Below are positions 27,195-36,603 of a stretch of 64,000 nucleotides of DNA, piece by piece. Source of the DNA: Streptomyces radicis. GTDB taxonomy: Bacteria > Actinomycetota > Actinomycetes > Streptomycetales > Streptomycetaceae. Positions within the stretch are counted from its first letter, which is position 1. The number at the start of each line of letters is the position of its first letter. A model generated the notes under the pieces. The model made no database searches. It saw only the letters and a program-made list of their open reading frames with translations, and was not told the DNA's origin. The stretch covers positions 372,001-436,000 of the forward strand of contig NZ_RBDY01000003.1 of the NCBI RefSeq assembly GCF_003626575.1. Direction: 5' to 3'. A program made the translations under genes and the position numbers.

Positions 27195-28304
27195 GTGGTG
27201 CGATTGCCAGCGACGCTGATGCGTGGCGGTACCAGCAAGTGCTGGGTGTTCGACGCGGACGACCTGTCCATGGCCGACGACCGCCTCGACGAAGTCCTCG
27301 CCTCCGCGTTCGGCGCGGCCGATCCGCGCCAGATCGACGGGGTCGGCGGCGCCACATCCACCACGTCCAAGGCCGTGATCGTCGGTCCATCGCGGGAGCC
27401 GGGCACCGACGTGGACTACCTGTTCGCCCAGGTCGGCATCGGCACGTTCGGGGTGGAGTGGGGGAGCAACTGCGGCAACTGCGCCACGGCGGTCGGCCTC
27501 TACGCCCTCCAGACGGGCCTCGCCACCCCGGGGGACCCGGTCAGCACCGTCCGGCTGCGCAACCGGAACACCGGCGTCAGGCTCTCCGCCACCGTGCCCA
27601 CACCCGGCGGCACGGTGCCCGAGCTGGGGAGCGCGACCGTGCCGGGGTCATCGGCCGAGGGCGTGCCCGTCGGCCTCGGGTTCGCCAGCCCCGGTGGGGC
27701 GAGCACGGGCGCGCTGCTGCCGACCGGCGACAGCGTCGAGCGCGTGGACGGCGCCCTCGCGACCCTGGTGGACGCGGGCGCCCCCGCGGCGCTCGCCGAG
27801 GCCGCGTCCGTGGGGGCGAGCGGTCTCGAGACGGTCGAGGAGTTCGCCGCCCTGGTGCCGAGGCTCGCCCTGCTGCGCCGGGCCGCCGCCCTGCGGATGG
27901 GCCTGGTCGGCCCCGACGACCCGGTCACCTTCGCGGTGCCCAAGGTCGGCGTCGTCGCCCCGGCGGGCGACTACGTCACCTCGCTCGGCGTCCCCGTCCG
28001 CGCGGACGCCTACGACCTGGCCGTTCGCATGGTGTCGATGCACGCCCCCCACCCGGTCATCGGCCTGACCTCGGCGGTCGCGGTCGCCGCCGCCGCCATG
28101 ACGCCGGGTACTCTTCCGGCCAAGTTGGCCGAAAACCGGCCTCTGGCGTCCACGATCCGGCTGGGGACCCCAGCGGGGATCGTCGAGGCCGAAGTCACCA
28201 CCGACCACGCCGGCGCGATCGACACGGTGACGCTCCACCGAGCCGCCCGGCGCCTGGCGACTGCCGAACTACTGGTCCCCGCCCTCCTCCGGGAAAGCGT
28301 GTGA
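27195..28304 (+). CDS. PrpF-like isomerase/tautomerase
   Basis: This 369-residue protein belongs to the PrpF family of diaminopimelate-epimerase-like folds. The opening LPATLMRGGTSKCWVFD and the motif EWGSNCGNCATAVG, with the cysteine pair, are characteristic. Known members isomerise 2-methylaconitate or 4-oxalomesaconate. Which unsaturated tricarboxylate is used here is unknown. The GTG at 27195 was chosen because GGAGG lies 7 nt upstream and the family motif begins right there; a longer in-frame ATG start at 27102 would place non-homologous sequence first. It heads an operon with an ABC importer. Confidence 0.85.
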   Translation: MVRLPATLMRGGTSKCWVFDADDLSMADDRLDEVLASAFGAADPRQIDGVGGATSTTSKAVIVGPSREPGTDVDYLFAQVGIGTFGVEWGSNCGNCATAVGLYALQTGLATPGDPVSTVRLRNRNTGVRLSATVPTPGGTVPELGSATVPGSSAEGVPVGLGFASPGGASTGALLPTGDSVERVDGALATLVDAGAPAALAEAASVGASGLETVEEFAALVPRLALLRRAAALRMGLVGPDDPVTFAVPKVGVVAPAGDYVTSLGVPVRADAYDLAVRMVSMHAPHPVIGLTSAVAVAAAAMTPGTLPAKLAENRPLASTIRLGTPAGIVEAEVTTDHAGAIDTVTLHRAARRLATAELLVPALLRESV

Positions 28305-28338
28305 GGCGCACACGCCTTCCGGCAGCAAAGGAGCTGTC

Positions 28339-29481
28339 ATGAAAGTCCAACTGGAAAACATCACGCTCGCCTACGGCGACGCGGTCGCCATCAAGGACCT
28401 CAGCGTCGACATCGCGGACGGCGAGTCGCTCGTCCTGCTCGGGAAGTCCGGGTGCGGAAAGACCTCGACCATGCGCTGCGTCGCCGGGCTCGAAACGCCC
28501 CTGAGCGGGCGCATAACGATCGGCGACACCGTTGTCTTCGACAGCGAGAGGCGCGTCGACGTCCCGCCGAACAAGCGCAACGTCGGCATGGTCTTCCAGT
28601 CGTACGCCGTCTGGCCGCACCGCACCATCTTCCACAACGTGGCCTTCTCCCTGCGCCAGCAGAAGCTGCCCAAGGCCGAGATCCGCGAGCGCGTGAGGGA
28701 CGTCCTCGACCTGGTCGGCCTCACCGAGTTCGCCGACCGCGGCGCCAGCCTGCTCTCCGGCGGCCAGATGCAGCGCGTCGCGCTGGCGCGCAGCCTGGTC
28801 ATGCGGCCCAGCGTGCTGCTGCTCGACGAGCCCCTGTCCAACCTGGACGCCAGGCTCCGCGACCGGCTCCGCGTCGAGCTGCGCGAGATCCAGCAGCGGC
28901 TGAGCCTGACCTGTGTCTATGTCACCCACGACCAGTCCGAGGCCCTCGCGCTCGCCGACCGGATCGCGTTGATGCAGAACGGCAGGATCGTGCAGATCGA
29001 CCGCCCGGAGAAGATCTACGACGCCCCGTTCTCCGCGTCCATCGCCGACTTCCTCGGCGTCTCCAACATCTTCCCCTGCACCCGGGTCGCCTCCCGCGAG
29101 AACCTCTCCGTGCTCGGGCTCACCGGCCATGACGTGGAGGTCCTGAGCCGATCGCTGCCCACGGGACCCGAAGGGGCCGCCGAGGGATCCGGCGCCGCCG
29201 ACCCGGCCGACCCGGCGACGCCCCGCGTCTGCATCCGCCCCGAGGACATCCGCCTGCTGACCGAGCCCCTGCCCGAGGGCGGCAACAACTGGCTCGGCAA
29301 GGTCGAGGTCGTCAGCTTCCAGGGCTCCTACGTCCGCTACCGCGTCGGCCTCAAGGGCGGCCCCGAGCTCGACGCCCTCGTCCCGCGGCACGGCAGCGCG
29401 CTGCTGCCCGTCGGCACCCCCGTGTGGGCCACCGCCGAGCCCACCGCCGTCCAGGTGCTGCCCGCGGAGGTGCCCGCATGA
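28339..29481 (+). CDS. ABC transporter ATP-binding protein (Fe3+/spermidine/carboxylate type)
   Basis: This 380-residue importer ATPase has Walker A GKSGCGKT, signature LLSGGQMQR, Walker B LLLDEPLSNLDA and the switch histidine in VTHDQ. A C-terminal TOBE-type domain (about 230-375) is present, with a low-complexity GAAEGSGAADPADPA insert. It sits on the inner membrane face and energises uptake. Its stop overlaps the permease start in ATGA, so the two are coupled. Confidence 0.92.
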   Translation: MKVQLENITLAYGDAVAIKDLSVDIADGESLVLLGKSGCGKTSTMRCVAGLETPLSGRITIGDTVVFDSERRVDVPPNKRNVGMVFQSYAVWPHRTIFHNVAFSLRQQKLPKAEIRERVRDVLDLVGLTEFADRGASLLSGGQMQRVALARSLVMRPSVLLLDEPLSNLDARLRDRLRVELREIQQRLSLTCVYVTHDQSEALALADRIALMQNGRIVQIDRPEKIYDAPFSASIADFLGVSNIFPCTRVASRENLSVLGLTGHDVEVLSRSLPTGPEGAAEGSGAADPADPATPRVCIRPEDIRLLTEPLPEGGNNWLGKVEVVSFQGSYVRYRVGLKGGPELDALVPRHGSALLPVGTPVWATAEPTAVQVLPAEVPA

Positions 29482-31187
29482 CCGCCGCGATCGCCAGGCT
29501 GCGCCGCGCCCTGCCCACCGGCGTCCTGCTGCTCGGCCTCGCCACGCTGGTCATCGTGCCGATGCTGTTCATCCTGCTGGCCGCGTTCAGCACCGAGGTC
29601 CCACGCCCCGGGTCGATCGGCCTGGACGCCCTGTCGCTGGAGAACTTCGAGGTCCTCTCCACCTCCCAGGCCATGGGGGCCCTCGGGAACTCGGTGTTCA
29701 TCGCGGGCGCCGCCTCGCTCGTCGCCCTCGCCATCGGCTGCGGCCTCGCGTTCCTCGCGGCGCGGACCGACGCCCCCGCCAGACGGCTCCTCTACTTCAC
29801 CGGCATCGCCCCGCTGTTCCTGCCGTCGCTGGTCGGCGCCCTGGCCTGGTCGCTGCTCGGCTCCCCGGCCACCGGCTTCCTCAACCTGCTCCTGCACGGC
29901 GTCGGGCTCGACATGACCCTCGACATCTACTCGCGGCCCGGGCTGATCATGATCCTGGCCCTCTACTACGCCCCCTACGCCTTCCTCCTCGTGCACAGCG
30001 CCCTGTCGCTGATGAACCCCGACCTGGAGGAGGCGGCGTTCGTCCACGGCGGCACCCGCCGCCACACGCTGCGCCGGATCACCTTCCCGCTGGCCATGCC
30101 CGCGATCCTGGGCTCGGGCATCCTGATCTTCGCCCTCACCATGGAGAACTTCCCGGTCGCCCAGGTCATCGGCAACCCGGGTCAGGTGGACACCCTGCCC
30201 AGCTTCATCTACCGCCTGATGAACGCCTCGCCCTCCCGCGGCAACGAGGCGGCCGCCGTCGCCGTCGTGCTGACCGCCGTCCTCCTCGTCGTCACCGCCA
30301 TCCAGCAACGGGCCGTGCTGCGACGCAAGTTCACCACCGTCACCGGCAAGGGCGTCAAGGCGAAGCTGATCCCGCTCGGGCGCTGGCGCTGGCCCGCGTT
30401 CGCCGCCGCCATGGTCTACTTCGCCCTCGCGGTGGTGCTTCCCGTGACCGCCCTGCTGATCGCGGCCCTCCAGAACTCCCCCTACATCGCCAGCCTGGGG
30501 CAGCTCACCGACGCGGACGCCCTCTCGTTCTACAGCCTCGGCGAGATGCTGACCTCGGAGGACTTGCTCCAGGCCGCCCGCAACAGCGTCCTGACCGCCG
30601 TCCTCGCCGGCCTCATCGGCACGGCGATCAGCTTCGCCATCAGCTACACCGTGTACCGCACCAACGCGCCGGGCCGCCGGGTGCTGGAGTTCGTCGCGAT
30701 GTCGCCGCTCGCCGTCCCCGCCATCGTGCTCGGCCTCGGCCTGCTGTGGACCTGGCTCGTGGCCCCCATCCCCGTCTACGGAACGATGGCGGTGCTGGTC
30801 GTCGCGTTCCTCGCGGTCTTCCTCCCACAGGGGTACCGCGGCGTCTCGGCCTCCATCCTCCAGGTGGACCGGGACCTGGAGGACAGCGCGGTGCTCCTCG
30901 GCTCGCCCCGCGCCAAGGCCGTGTCCTATGTGACGCTGCCGCTGATGCGCGTCGGCATGGTCTCCACCCTCCTGCTGCTCCTGATGCTCTGCATGCGGGA
31001 ACTGTCCGCCGCGCTCTTCCTGTTCACCTCCGACACCCGGCTGCTCTCCATCCTCATCTTCGACAACTACGACAACGGCGCGATGCAGGGCGCCGCCTGC
31101 GTGAGCCTCCTCTACTGCGGCGTGATCCTCGTGATCGCGCTCCTCGCCAAGTCCCTGGGGGCCAAGACCGTGGAGGGATCACGATGA
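29478..31187 (+). CDS. ABC transporter permease (fused, two 6-TM units)
   Basis: This 569-residue permease contains two homologous transmembrane units of about six helices each, as in FbpB/ThiP-type iron or thiamine importers. EAA-type loops are seen in LEEAAFVHGGTRRHTLRRIT and LEDSAVLLGSPRAKAVSYVT. One polypeptide can thus form the full channel. It overlaps both neighbours by 4 nt, in an ATPase-permease-binding-protein order with the binding protein last, which is unusual but seen. Confidence 0.9.
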   Translation: MTAAIARLRRALPTGVLLLGLATLVIVPMLFILLAAFSTEVPRPGSIGLDALSLENFEVLSTSQAMGALGNSVFIAGAASLVALAIGCGLAFLAARTDAPARRLLYFTGIAPLFLPSLVGALAWSLLGSPATGFLNLLLHGVGLDMTLDIYSRPGLIMILALYYAPYAFLLVHSALSLMNPDLEEAAFVHGGTRRHTLRRITFPLAMPAILGSGILIFALTMENFPVAQVIGNPGQVDTLPSFIYRLMNASPSRGNEAAAVAVVLTAVLLVVTAIQQRAVLRRKFTTVTGKGVKAKLIPLGRWRWPAFAAAMVYFALAVVLPVTALLIAALQNSPYIASLGQLTDADALSFYSLGEMLTSEDLLQAARNSVLTAVLAGLIGTAISFAISYTVYRTNAPGRRVLEFVAMSPLAVPAIVLGLGLLWTWLVAPIPVYGTMAVLVVAFLAVFLPQGYRGVSASILQVDRDLEDSAVLLGSPRAKAVSYVTLPLMRVGMVSTLLLLLMLCMRELSAALFLFTSDTRLLSILIFDNYDNGAMQGAACVSLLYCGVILVIALLAKSLGAKTVEGSR

Positions 31188-32332
31188 CGCGCGTGACACG
31201 GACGGGAGAGGCGGGACGGACGAGAAGGGGACGGGTGACGGCGGCGGCGCTCGCCGCCGCGGCCCTCGGGCTCGCCGCGGCCTGCGCGCCCCCGCCCTCG
31301 GTCGATGTGGTGGACGCGGAACAGGCGAGCGTCGACACGAGCGACGGGCTCGTGGTGGACGGCGAGCGCATCGCCGACGCCGAGCTGTTCGCCGCCGCCA
31401 CCGATGAGGGCTCGCTGTCGCTGTACAGCGGCTACGTCGAGAACTCGGAGAAGGAGGTCATCAAGGCGTTCGAGCACGACACCGGCATCGACGTGGAGCT
31501 GGTCCGCCTGGTGCCCAACCGGCTCGCCGAACGCGTCCTCAGCGAGCAGGGCGCGGGACGGCTCGGCGCCGACGTGGTGCGCACCTCCGACTACGACATC
31601 GCGTCCCGCATGCGGGACGCCGGGGTCTTCGAGGCCCACGAGGTCCCCGACTACGACCAGCTGGACGACACCGTCCGCTACCACGGCGGCGAGTTCTACC
31701 GCGTGTTCAACCCCCTGTACACCTTCGCCTACAACACCGTGCTGGTCGACGAGGAGGACGCCCCGACGTCCTGGTGGGACCTGACGGAGGCCGAGTGGCG
31801 GGGCGAGCTCGGCATCACCCAGATCGGCGCGGGCGGCAGCTCCCTCACCCTCAACCGCTTCCAGGAGGAGACCCTCGGCGAGGACTTCCTGCCCGCCCTC
31901 GCCGACCAGGAGCCGCGCATCTTCGACTCATCGTCCGCCGCCCTCGAGTCCCTGGCCAGGGGCGAGGTCGCCGTCGCGACCGGCGTCGTCAGCAGCGTCA
32001 ACATCGCCGCGAGCAAGAACGCGCCGGTGAACTTCGTGATCCCCGACGAGGGCATGGCGGCCTACGACTACTTCGTCGGCAAGACGTCGTCGGCGCGCCA
32101 TGAGGCCGCCGCCGAGCTGTTCGTCGACTGGAACCTGTCCAGGCGCGGCGGCGACGTCTTCCGCCAGATCGGAGAGTTCCCGGCCCGGGACGACCTCACC
32201 CCGCCCGAGGTCCTCGGCCAGACGCTTCCGACCCTCGCCAGCGGCGGCGTCGTGCGGATCGACCCCCGGGTCCTCCTGGACCACGCGGCGACCGACCAGC
32301 GCCGCTGGCTCGGGCTCTTCGGCTACCTCTGA
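31184..32332 (+). CDS. Extracellular solute-binding lipoprotein
   Basis: This 382-residue protein has an N-terminal signal with an Arg-rich start and a lipobox (LAAAC, lipidated Cys near residue 34). It is followed by an acidic linker and a periplasmic-binding fold of the Fe3+/AfuA-like family (SLSLYSGYVENSEKEVIKAF and FNPLYTFAYNTVLV are typical). It captures the substrate outside the cell for the fused permease. The context with PrpF suggests a tricarboxylate or related anion rather than iron; that is inference. Confidence 0.87.
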   Translation: MTRVTRTGEAGRTRRGRVTAAALAAAALGLAAACAPPPSVDVVDAEQASVDTSDGLVVDGERIADAELFAAATDEGSLSLYSGYVENSEKEVIKAFEHDTGIDVELVRLVPNRLAERVLSEQGAGRLGADVVRTSDYDIASRMRDAGVFEAHEVPDYDQLDDTVRYHGGEFYRVFNPLYTFAYNTVLVDEEDAPTSWWDLTEAEWRGELGITQIGAGGSSLTLNRFQEETLGEDFLPALADQEPRIFDSSSAALESLARGEVAVATGVVSSVNIAASKNAPVNFVIPDEGMAAYDYFVGKTSSARHEAAAELFVDWNLSRRGGDVFRQIGEFPARDDLTPPEVLGQTLPTLASGGVVRIDPRVLLDHAATDQRRWLGLFGYL

Positions 32333-32397
32333 CGGCTGCCCTCGCGGCTCCCCTTGACGAGCCGAACGCCACGCGCGCCACGCTCCGGGGCGGCGCT

Positions 32398-32432
32398 ACC
32401 CTGTTCGGACCAGCAGTCCGGATGCAGGGAGG
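32398..32432 (+). repeat. Imperfect direct repeat, right copy (tetR promoter-operator-RBS)
   Basis: This copy lies directly before the TetR gene and includes ACCCT, the CGGACCAGCAGTCCG operator and the GGAGG ribosome-binding site. It pairs with 26095-26130. Confidence 0.6.
32406..32420. promoter_or_regulatory. TetR-type operator upstream of the TetR gene
   Basis: The imperfect palindrome CGGACCAGCAGTCCG lies 21 bp upstream of the TetR start, downstream of a possible TACCCT -10 box. It suits autorepression, and its sequence closely matches the two sites upstream of the MDR oxidoreductase. Confidence 0.65.
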
Positions 32433-32441
32433 CCGCCCCGC

Positions 32442-33035
32442 ATGACCACATCGCGGACCGAGCGCACCGAGCGGGCCGACGCCCTCCGCAACCGCGAGGC
32501 GGTCCTGCGCGCGACCGAGCGGCTCCTCGCGGAGGGCGGGGGCGCGCCGGTCTCCCTCGACCGGGTGGCCGCCCTGGCCGGGGTGGGCAAGGGCACGGTC
32601 TTCCGTCGGTTCGGCAGCAGGGCCGGGCTGCTCCAGGCGCTGCTCGAGGAGCGCTCCGCCTCGCTGCGCCTGGCGGTGACGGAGGGTCCTCCCCCGCTGG
32701 GTCCTGGCGCGCCGGTGCGGGAGCGGCTGCTCGCCTTCCTGGACGGCCTCGGCGCCGTCGCCGAGGGCAACGCGATCCTGCTCGCCGCCCATGAGCAGGC
32801 CTGCGCGGCCGACAAGTACCGCGACCCCAGCTATCTGTTCTGGCACCGCCACCTCAGCGGCCTCTTCGCCGCCCACCACCCCGCCACCGAGGCCGACTTC
32901 CTGGCGCACGCCGTGCTCGCGGCGTTCGACGGCGACCTGGTCAGGGAGCTGACGCCCCCCGACGACCCCCGCAGGTTCACCCGCTCCGTCCAGCGGATGG
33001 CCGTGGCCCTGCTCGGCGGCGACACGGCGCCCTGA
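32442..33035 (+). CDS. TetR-family regulator
   Basis: This 197-residue repressor has an N-terminal TetR helix-turn-helix (VSLDRVAALAGVGKGTVFRRFGSRAGL, split across about residues 33-59) and an effector domain typical of actinobacterial TetR proteins. GGAGG lies 9 nt before the ATG. The operator in front of it recurs twice upstream of the MDR oxidoreductase gene, its probable target. It is convergent with comEC, and three AGCGGTC heptamers fill the junction at 33054-33074. Confidence 0.88.
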   Translation: MTTSRTERTERADALRNREAVLRATERLLAEGGGAPVSLDRVAALAGVGKGTVFRRFGSRAGLLQALLEERSASLRLAVTEGPPPLGPGAPVRERLLAFLDGLGAVAEGNAILLAAHEQACAADKYRDPSYLFWHRHLSGLFAAHHPATEADFLAHAVLAAFDGDLVRELTPPDDPRRFTRSVQRMAVALLGGDTAP

Positions 33036-33065
33036 CCCCGCGCCCGCGCCGGGAGCGGTCAGCGG

Positions 33066-35579
33066 TCAGCGGTCCATGCTCCTCACCCCCCGGAAGATCC
33101 CGCGCGGCCCGTCCCGCTCAGCGGTCACGGCAAGGGCCCCCTGGGTGTCGGTCCGCAGCACCGTCGCCCCTGCCGACTCCAGGGCGGCGACCGTGCGGGG
33201 CGCCGGGTGGCCGTAGCGGTTCTCCGGGCCGCAGGAGATCAGCGCCAGCTCGGGGCTGAGCCGCTCGATGAGCGGCGGGTGCTGACCGGCCGAGCCATGG
33301 TGGGCGACCTTCACCACGTCCACCTCGCCGAGGTCCTGGCTCTCCGCCAGCAGCCGCTCCTGGGCGGCCGGCTCGAGGTCCCCTGGCAGCAGCACGGTCA
33401 GCGGCCCGGCGCGCACCAGCAGGGTGACGCTCCCGTCGTTGGCCCCGAGGCCCGCGCTCGCCGCGTCGGCGGGCGGCCACAGCACCCGCCAGCTCAGCGC
33501 CTCCCCGACCCGGCCCCGCTCGCCCGGCGCCGCAGGCACCACCGGGACCCCCGCCTCCCGCGCCACCCGGTCGACCAGCGCCGCGCCCTCCGGGGGATCG
33601 CGCACCGGGGAGGTCTGGACGGCCCCCACCGTGCGGCCCCTCAACACCCCGGCGAGACCGCCGACATGGTCGGCGTGGAAGTGGCTCAGCACCACGAGCG
33701 GCACATGGCGCACGCCAAGCTCCCGCAGGCACCGGTCCACGGCCGCGGGCTCGGGCCCCGCGTCCACCACCAGGGCCGAGCCCCCTCCCGCCGCCAGCAC
33801 CAGGGCGTCGCCCTGCCCGACCTCGCACGCCACCAGCCGCCACCCCGGCGGTGGCCAGCCCGTCAGCAGCCGGGTCAACGGGGGCGGGCGCAGCAGCGCG
33901 AGCAGCACGAGCAGCGCGCAGACCGCGGCGAGCCAGGGGCGGCGGGGCACGCGCCGCGCGAGCACGAGCACCCCCGGGGTCACCCCGGCCAGCAGCGCCG
34001 CGCCCGACCAGCCGCCGGGCCAGGCGAGCTCGGCGCCCGGCAGCCCGGCGCCGGTCCTGGCCACGGCCGCGATCCACCGGGCGGGCCACCCCGCGCACCA
34101 GGCGAACGCCTCCGCCACCGGCATCGCCACCGGGGCGGTCGCCAGGGCGAGCCATCCCAGCACCACGGCGGGCGCGACGGCCGGAGCCGCCAGGAGGTTG
34201 CACGGGATGGCCACCAGGCTGGTGCCCTCGGCGAACACCGTGATCACCGGCGCGCACACCATGTGCGCCGCGGCCGCGGCGGCCAGCGCCTCGCTCACCC
34301 GGCCCGGCATCCCGCGCGCCCGCAGCGCCTCGCTCCACCGCGGCGCCACGGTCAGTAGCGCGCCGGTGGCGAGCACCGAGAGCAGGAAGCCGAACGAGCG
34401 GGCCAGCCCCGGGTCGAACAGGATCAGCAGCAGCACCGCCCCGGCCAGCGTCGACAGCAGCGCGCGGCGCCGCCCGGTGGCCAGGGCCAGCAGCGCGATC
34501 CCGCCGCACACCGCCGCGCGCAGCACGCTGGGCTCGGGGCGGCACACCAGCACGAAGGCGAGCAGCAGCCCACCGCCGACCACGGCGGTGACGCGCAGCG
34601 GTATGCCGAGGCGCGCGGCCAGCCCGCCGCGCTCGGCGCGCGCCGCGGTGCCAGGGCTGCCGATCAACAGCGCCAGCACGATGGCCACCTGGCTCCCGCT
34701 GACCACCACGAGATGGGTGAGCCCGGTGGCCTCGACGGCCGCGTCGAGATCGGGGGTGATGCCCGAGTCGTCGCCGATGACCAGCGCGGGGAGCAGCGCG
34801 CCCGCGTCGCCCGGCACGCCATCGGCGGCCTCCCGCAGCCCGGCCCTCAGCCGCCCCGCGAACCGCTGGTGCGCCCCCGGCCCGCCCGTCACCTCCGGCG
34901 ACCCGGCGTCAGGGACGACGAGCACCGCCGTCAGCTCCCATGCCCGCCCCGGCATCGGCCGCTCGGCGCGGGCCGCCACCCTCAGCCGGGTCGAGGGCAG
35001 CAACCGCAGCCACTCGTCGGTCCTTTCGGTCCGGGTGACCAGCAGGACCGGCGACTCCACCCGCCGCGCGCCGCCGCCCGGGGTCAGGACGCGGGTCGCC
35101 TCGGCCGCCACGAGCACCGGCCTGGGCGCGCCCGCGGGGGCGCCCGGCCGCTCCCGCGCCTGCCGGGGATCGCCGGTCAGCGTCACCTCGACGGTGACCC
35201 GCCGCCCCGCCAGCTCGTCGAGCGGCCCCGCGGAGACCGCGGCCCGATGCAGCCCCGCCACCGCCGAGCCGGCGGCCGCGGACAGCAGCGCGAGCGCCAC
35301 GGCCACGAGCAGCGGCCCGGCGCCGCGCCGGGCGGCGGGCAGGGCCGCCCCGCAGAGCAGCGCGCCCGCCGCGGCGCAGCAGCCGAAGGAGCCGAGCGCG
35401 GCGACCCTCGGGGGCGCGCCGAGGGCCAGGGCCGCCGCCGCCCATGCGGCCCCCGCCGGGGCAAGCAGCCGCAGGTCGACCGGCCCGTCCTGGCGGGGCG
35501 CCGGATCGCCGAGCCGGTGCCCTGAGGCGACGTGGACGGGATGGCGTGAGCCGCCGCCCGGCGGCTCAGAGGGTGACAC
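33066..35579 (-). CDS. comEC: ComEC/Rec2 DNA-uptake channel
   Basis: This 837-residue membrane protein has the ComEC layout: N-terminal helices with a DUF4131-like region, a central competence domain with many helices (TGLTHLVVVSGSQVAIVLAL), and a C-terminal metallo-beta-lactamase domain (VLSHFHADHVGGLAG). In competent bacteria it forms the channel for single-stranded DNA. Streptomyces are not known to be naturally competent, so the role here is open. It starts at a GTG that overlaps comEA by 14 nt. Confidence 0.92.
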   Translation of the reverse strand: MSPSEPPGGGSRHPVHVASGHRLGDPAPRQDGPVDLRLLAPAGAAWAAAALALGAPPRVAALGSFGCCAAAGALLCGAALPAARRGAGPLLVAVALALLSAAAGSAVAGLHRAAVSAGPLDELAGRRVTVEVTLTGDPRQARERPGAPAGAPRPVLVAAEATRVLTPGGGARRVESPVLLVTRTERTDEWLRLLPSTRLRVAARAERPMPGRAWELTAVLVVPDAGSPEVTGGPGAHQRFAGRLRAGLREAADGVPGDAGALLPALVIGDDSGITPDLDAAVEATGLTHLVVVSGSQVAIVLALLIGSPGTAARAERGGLAARLGIPLRVTAVVGGGLLLAFVLVCRPEPSVLRAAVCGGIALLALATGRRRALLSTLAGAVLLLILFDPGLARSFGFLLSVLATGALLTVAPRWSEALRARGMPGRVSEALAAAAAAHMVCAPVITVFAEGTSLVAIPCNLLAAPAVAPAVVLGWLALATAPVAMPVAEAFAWCAGWPARWIAAVARTGAGLPGAELAWPGGWSGAALLAGVTPGVLVLARRVPRRPWLAAVCALLVLLALLRPPPLTRLLTGWPPPGWRLVACEVGQGDALVLAAGGGSALVVDAGPEPAAVDRCLRELGVRHVPLVVLSHFHADHVGGLAGVLRGRTVGAVQTSPVRDPPEGAALVDRVAREAGVPVVPAAPGERGRVGEALSWRVLWPPADAASAGLGANDGSVTLLVRAGPLTVLLPGDLEPAAQERLLAESQDLGEVDVVKVAHHGSAGQHPPLIERLSPELALISCGPENRYGHPAPRTVAALESAGATVLRTDTQGALAVTAERDGPRGIFRGVRSMDR

Positions 35580-36552
35580 GGTCCCTCAGATCCGCCAGCC
35601 GCCGCTCGCCGATGCCGGTGACGTCGCCCAACTCTTCGACGGCGGTGAACGGGCCGTGCGTCTCCCGGTGGGTGACAATGCGCCCGGCCAGCACGGGCCC
35701 GATGCCGGGAAGGGTCTCGAACTGCTCGGCCGTCGCGGAGTTCAGGCTGATCGGGCCGCCCTCGGCCCCCGGCGGGCCCGCCGCGGCACCGGGCGCCGTC
35801 GGCTCCCCGCCGACCACGATCTGCTCGCCGTCCACCAGGGGCCTGGCACGGTTCAGTCCCTCGGTCGGGGCGCCCGGCTCGCTGCCGCCCGCCGCCTCGA
35901 TGGCGTCGGCCACGCGCGACCCGGCGGGCAGCGTGTACAGCCCGGGCTCGACGACATCGCCCGCCACGTCGATCACCACCTCGCCCCCCGAGCCAGCCGA
36001 ACCGGCCGAGTCTTCCGCGTCCTCGGGCGCCGCCGAAGGGCCGCCCTCCTCGGTCGACCGGTCCGACTCGGCTGCCGGGACGCGCTCGGCGACGGCCGCC
36101 GCGCGGGGCCGCCCGGTCCAGACGTGGTGCGCGGCGAAGCCCAACGCCACGACCAGCACCACCGCGAGGGCCACCAGCGCCCTGGGCTCGATCCCGCAGC
36201 GCTCGCCCACCGCGAGCCGTGCCCGCGCCCACCACGGGAGCCGCGGCGCCTCCTCAGCGGCCGCAGCCTCGGCCGCCGTCTCGGGTGGTGACTCGGTCGG
36301 CGGCACGGGAGGCGGCGCCTCGGGCGGCGGGGTCATGGGACGCGCCCTCGTCCCCGCCACGACCGTCAACTCCCCTTGCGCACCCGACCGTTCGCCGGTG
36401 AACAGCGCGGCGGCCCGCCCCCGCGCCACGGCCTCGCGCACCGGCCGCCGCCCCGCCGCGCGATGCCGCCCTGGGCCGCCGTCCCTCCGCCCCGCCGGTC
36501 CACGCCCCGGCCCGGCACCGATCCCACGCTCACGTCCTCGGATGATCTCCAT
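35566..36552 (-). CDS. comEA: ComEA family DNA-binding protein
   Basis: This 328-residue protein has a basic, proline-rich cytoplasmic N-terminus, one transmembrane helix (LVALAVVLVVALGFAAHHVW), an SLBB-like domain (VIDVAGDVVEPGLYTLPAGS) and a C-terminal helix-hairpin-helix pair (ISLNSATAEQFETLPGIGPV) that binds DNA. The ATG at 36552 gives a natural start; the longer frame crosses the intergenic region that holds DnaA-box-like sites. The gene is translationally coupled to comEC. Confidence 0.88.
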   Translation of the reverse strand: MEIIRGRERGIGAGPGRGPAGRRDGGPGRHRAAGRRPVREAVARGRAAALFTGERSGAQGELTVVAGTRARPMTPPPEAPPPVPPTESPPETAAEAAAAEEAPRLPWWARARLAVGERCGIEPRALVALAVVLVVALGFAAHHVWTGRPRAAAVAERVPAAESDRSTEEGGPSAAPEDAEDSAGSAGSGGEVVIDVAGDVVEPGLYTLPAGSRVADAIEAAGGSEPGAPTEGLNRARPLVDGEQIVVGGEPTAPGAAAGPPGAEGGPISLNSATAEQFETLPGIGPVLAGRIVTHRETHGPFTAVEELGDVTGIGERRLADLRDRVTL

Positions 36553-36603
36553 GACCCCGAAGGTAGGCGCACGAACACCCCCCGAACGGCCCCCGCCGAG
36601 ATC

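Noticed and set aside
26153..32332. The importer block as a transposon or integrative element
   Set aside because: No transposase, integrase or inverted terminal repeats are seen; only the imperfect direct repeats at the edges suggest insertion.
33054..33074. Three AGCGGTC heptamers between tetR and comEC as an operator array
   Set aside because: They lie between the ends of two convergent genes and overlap the comEC stop codon, so an operator role is unlikely.
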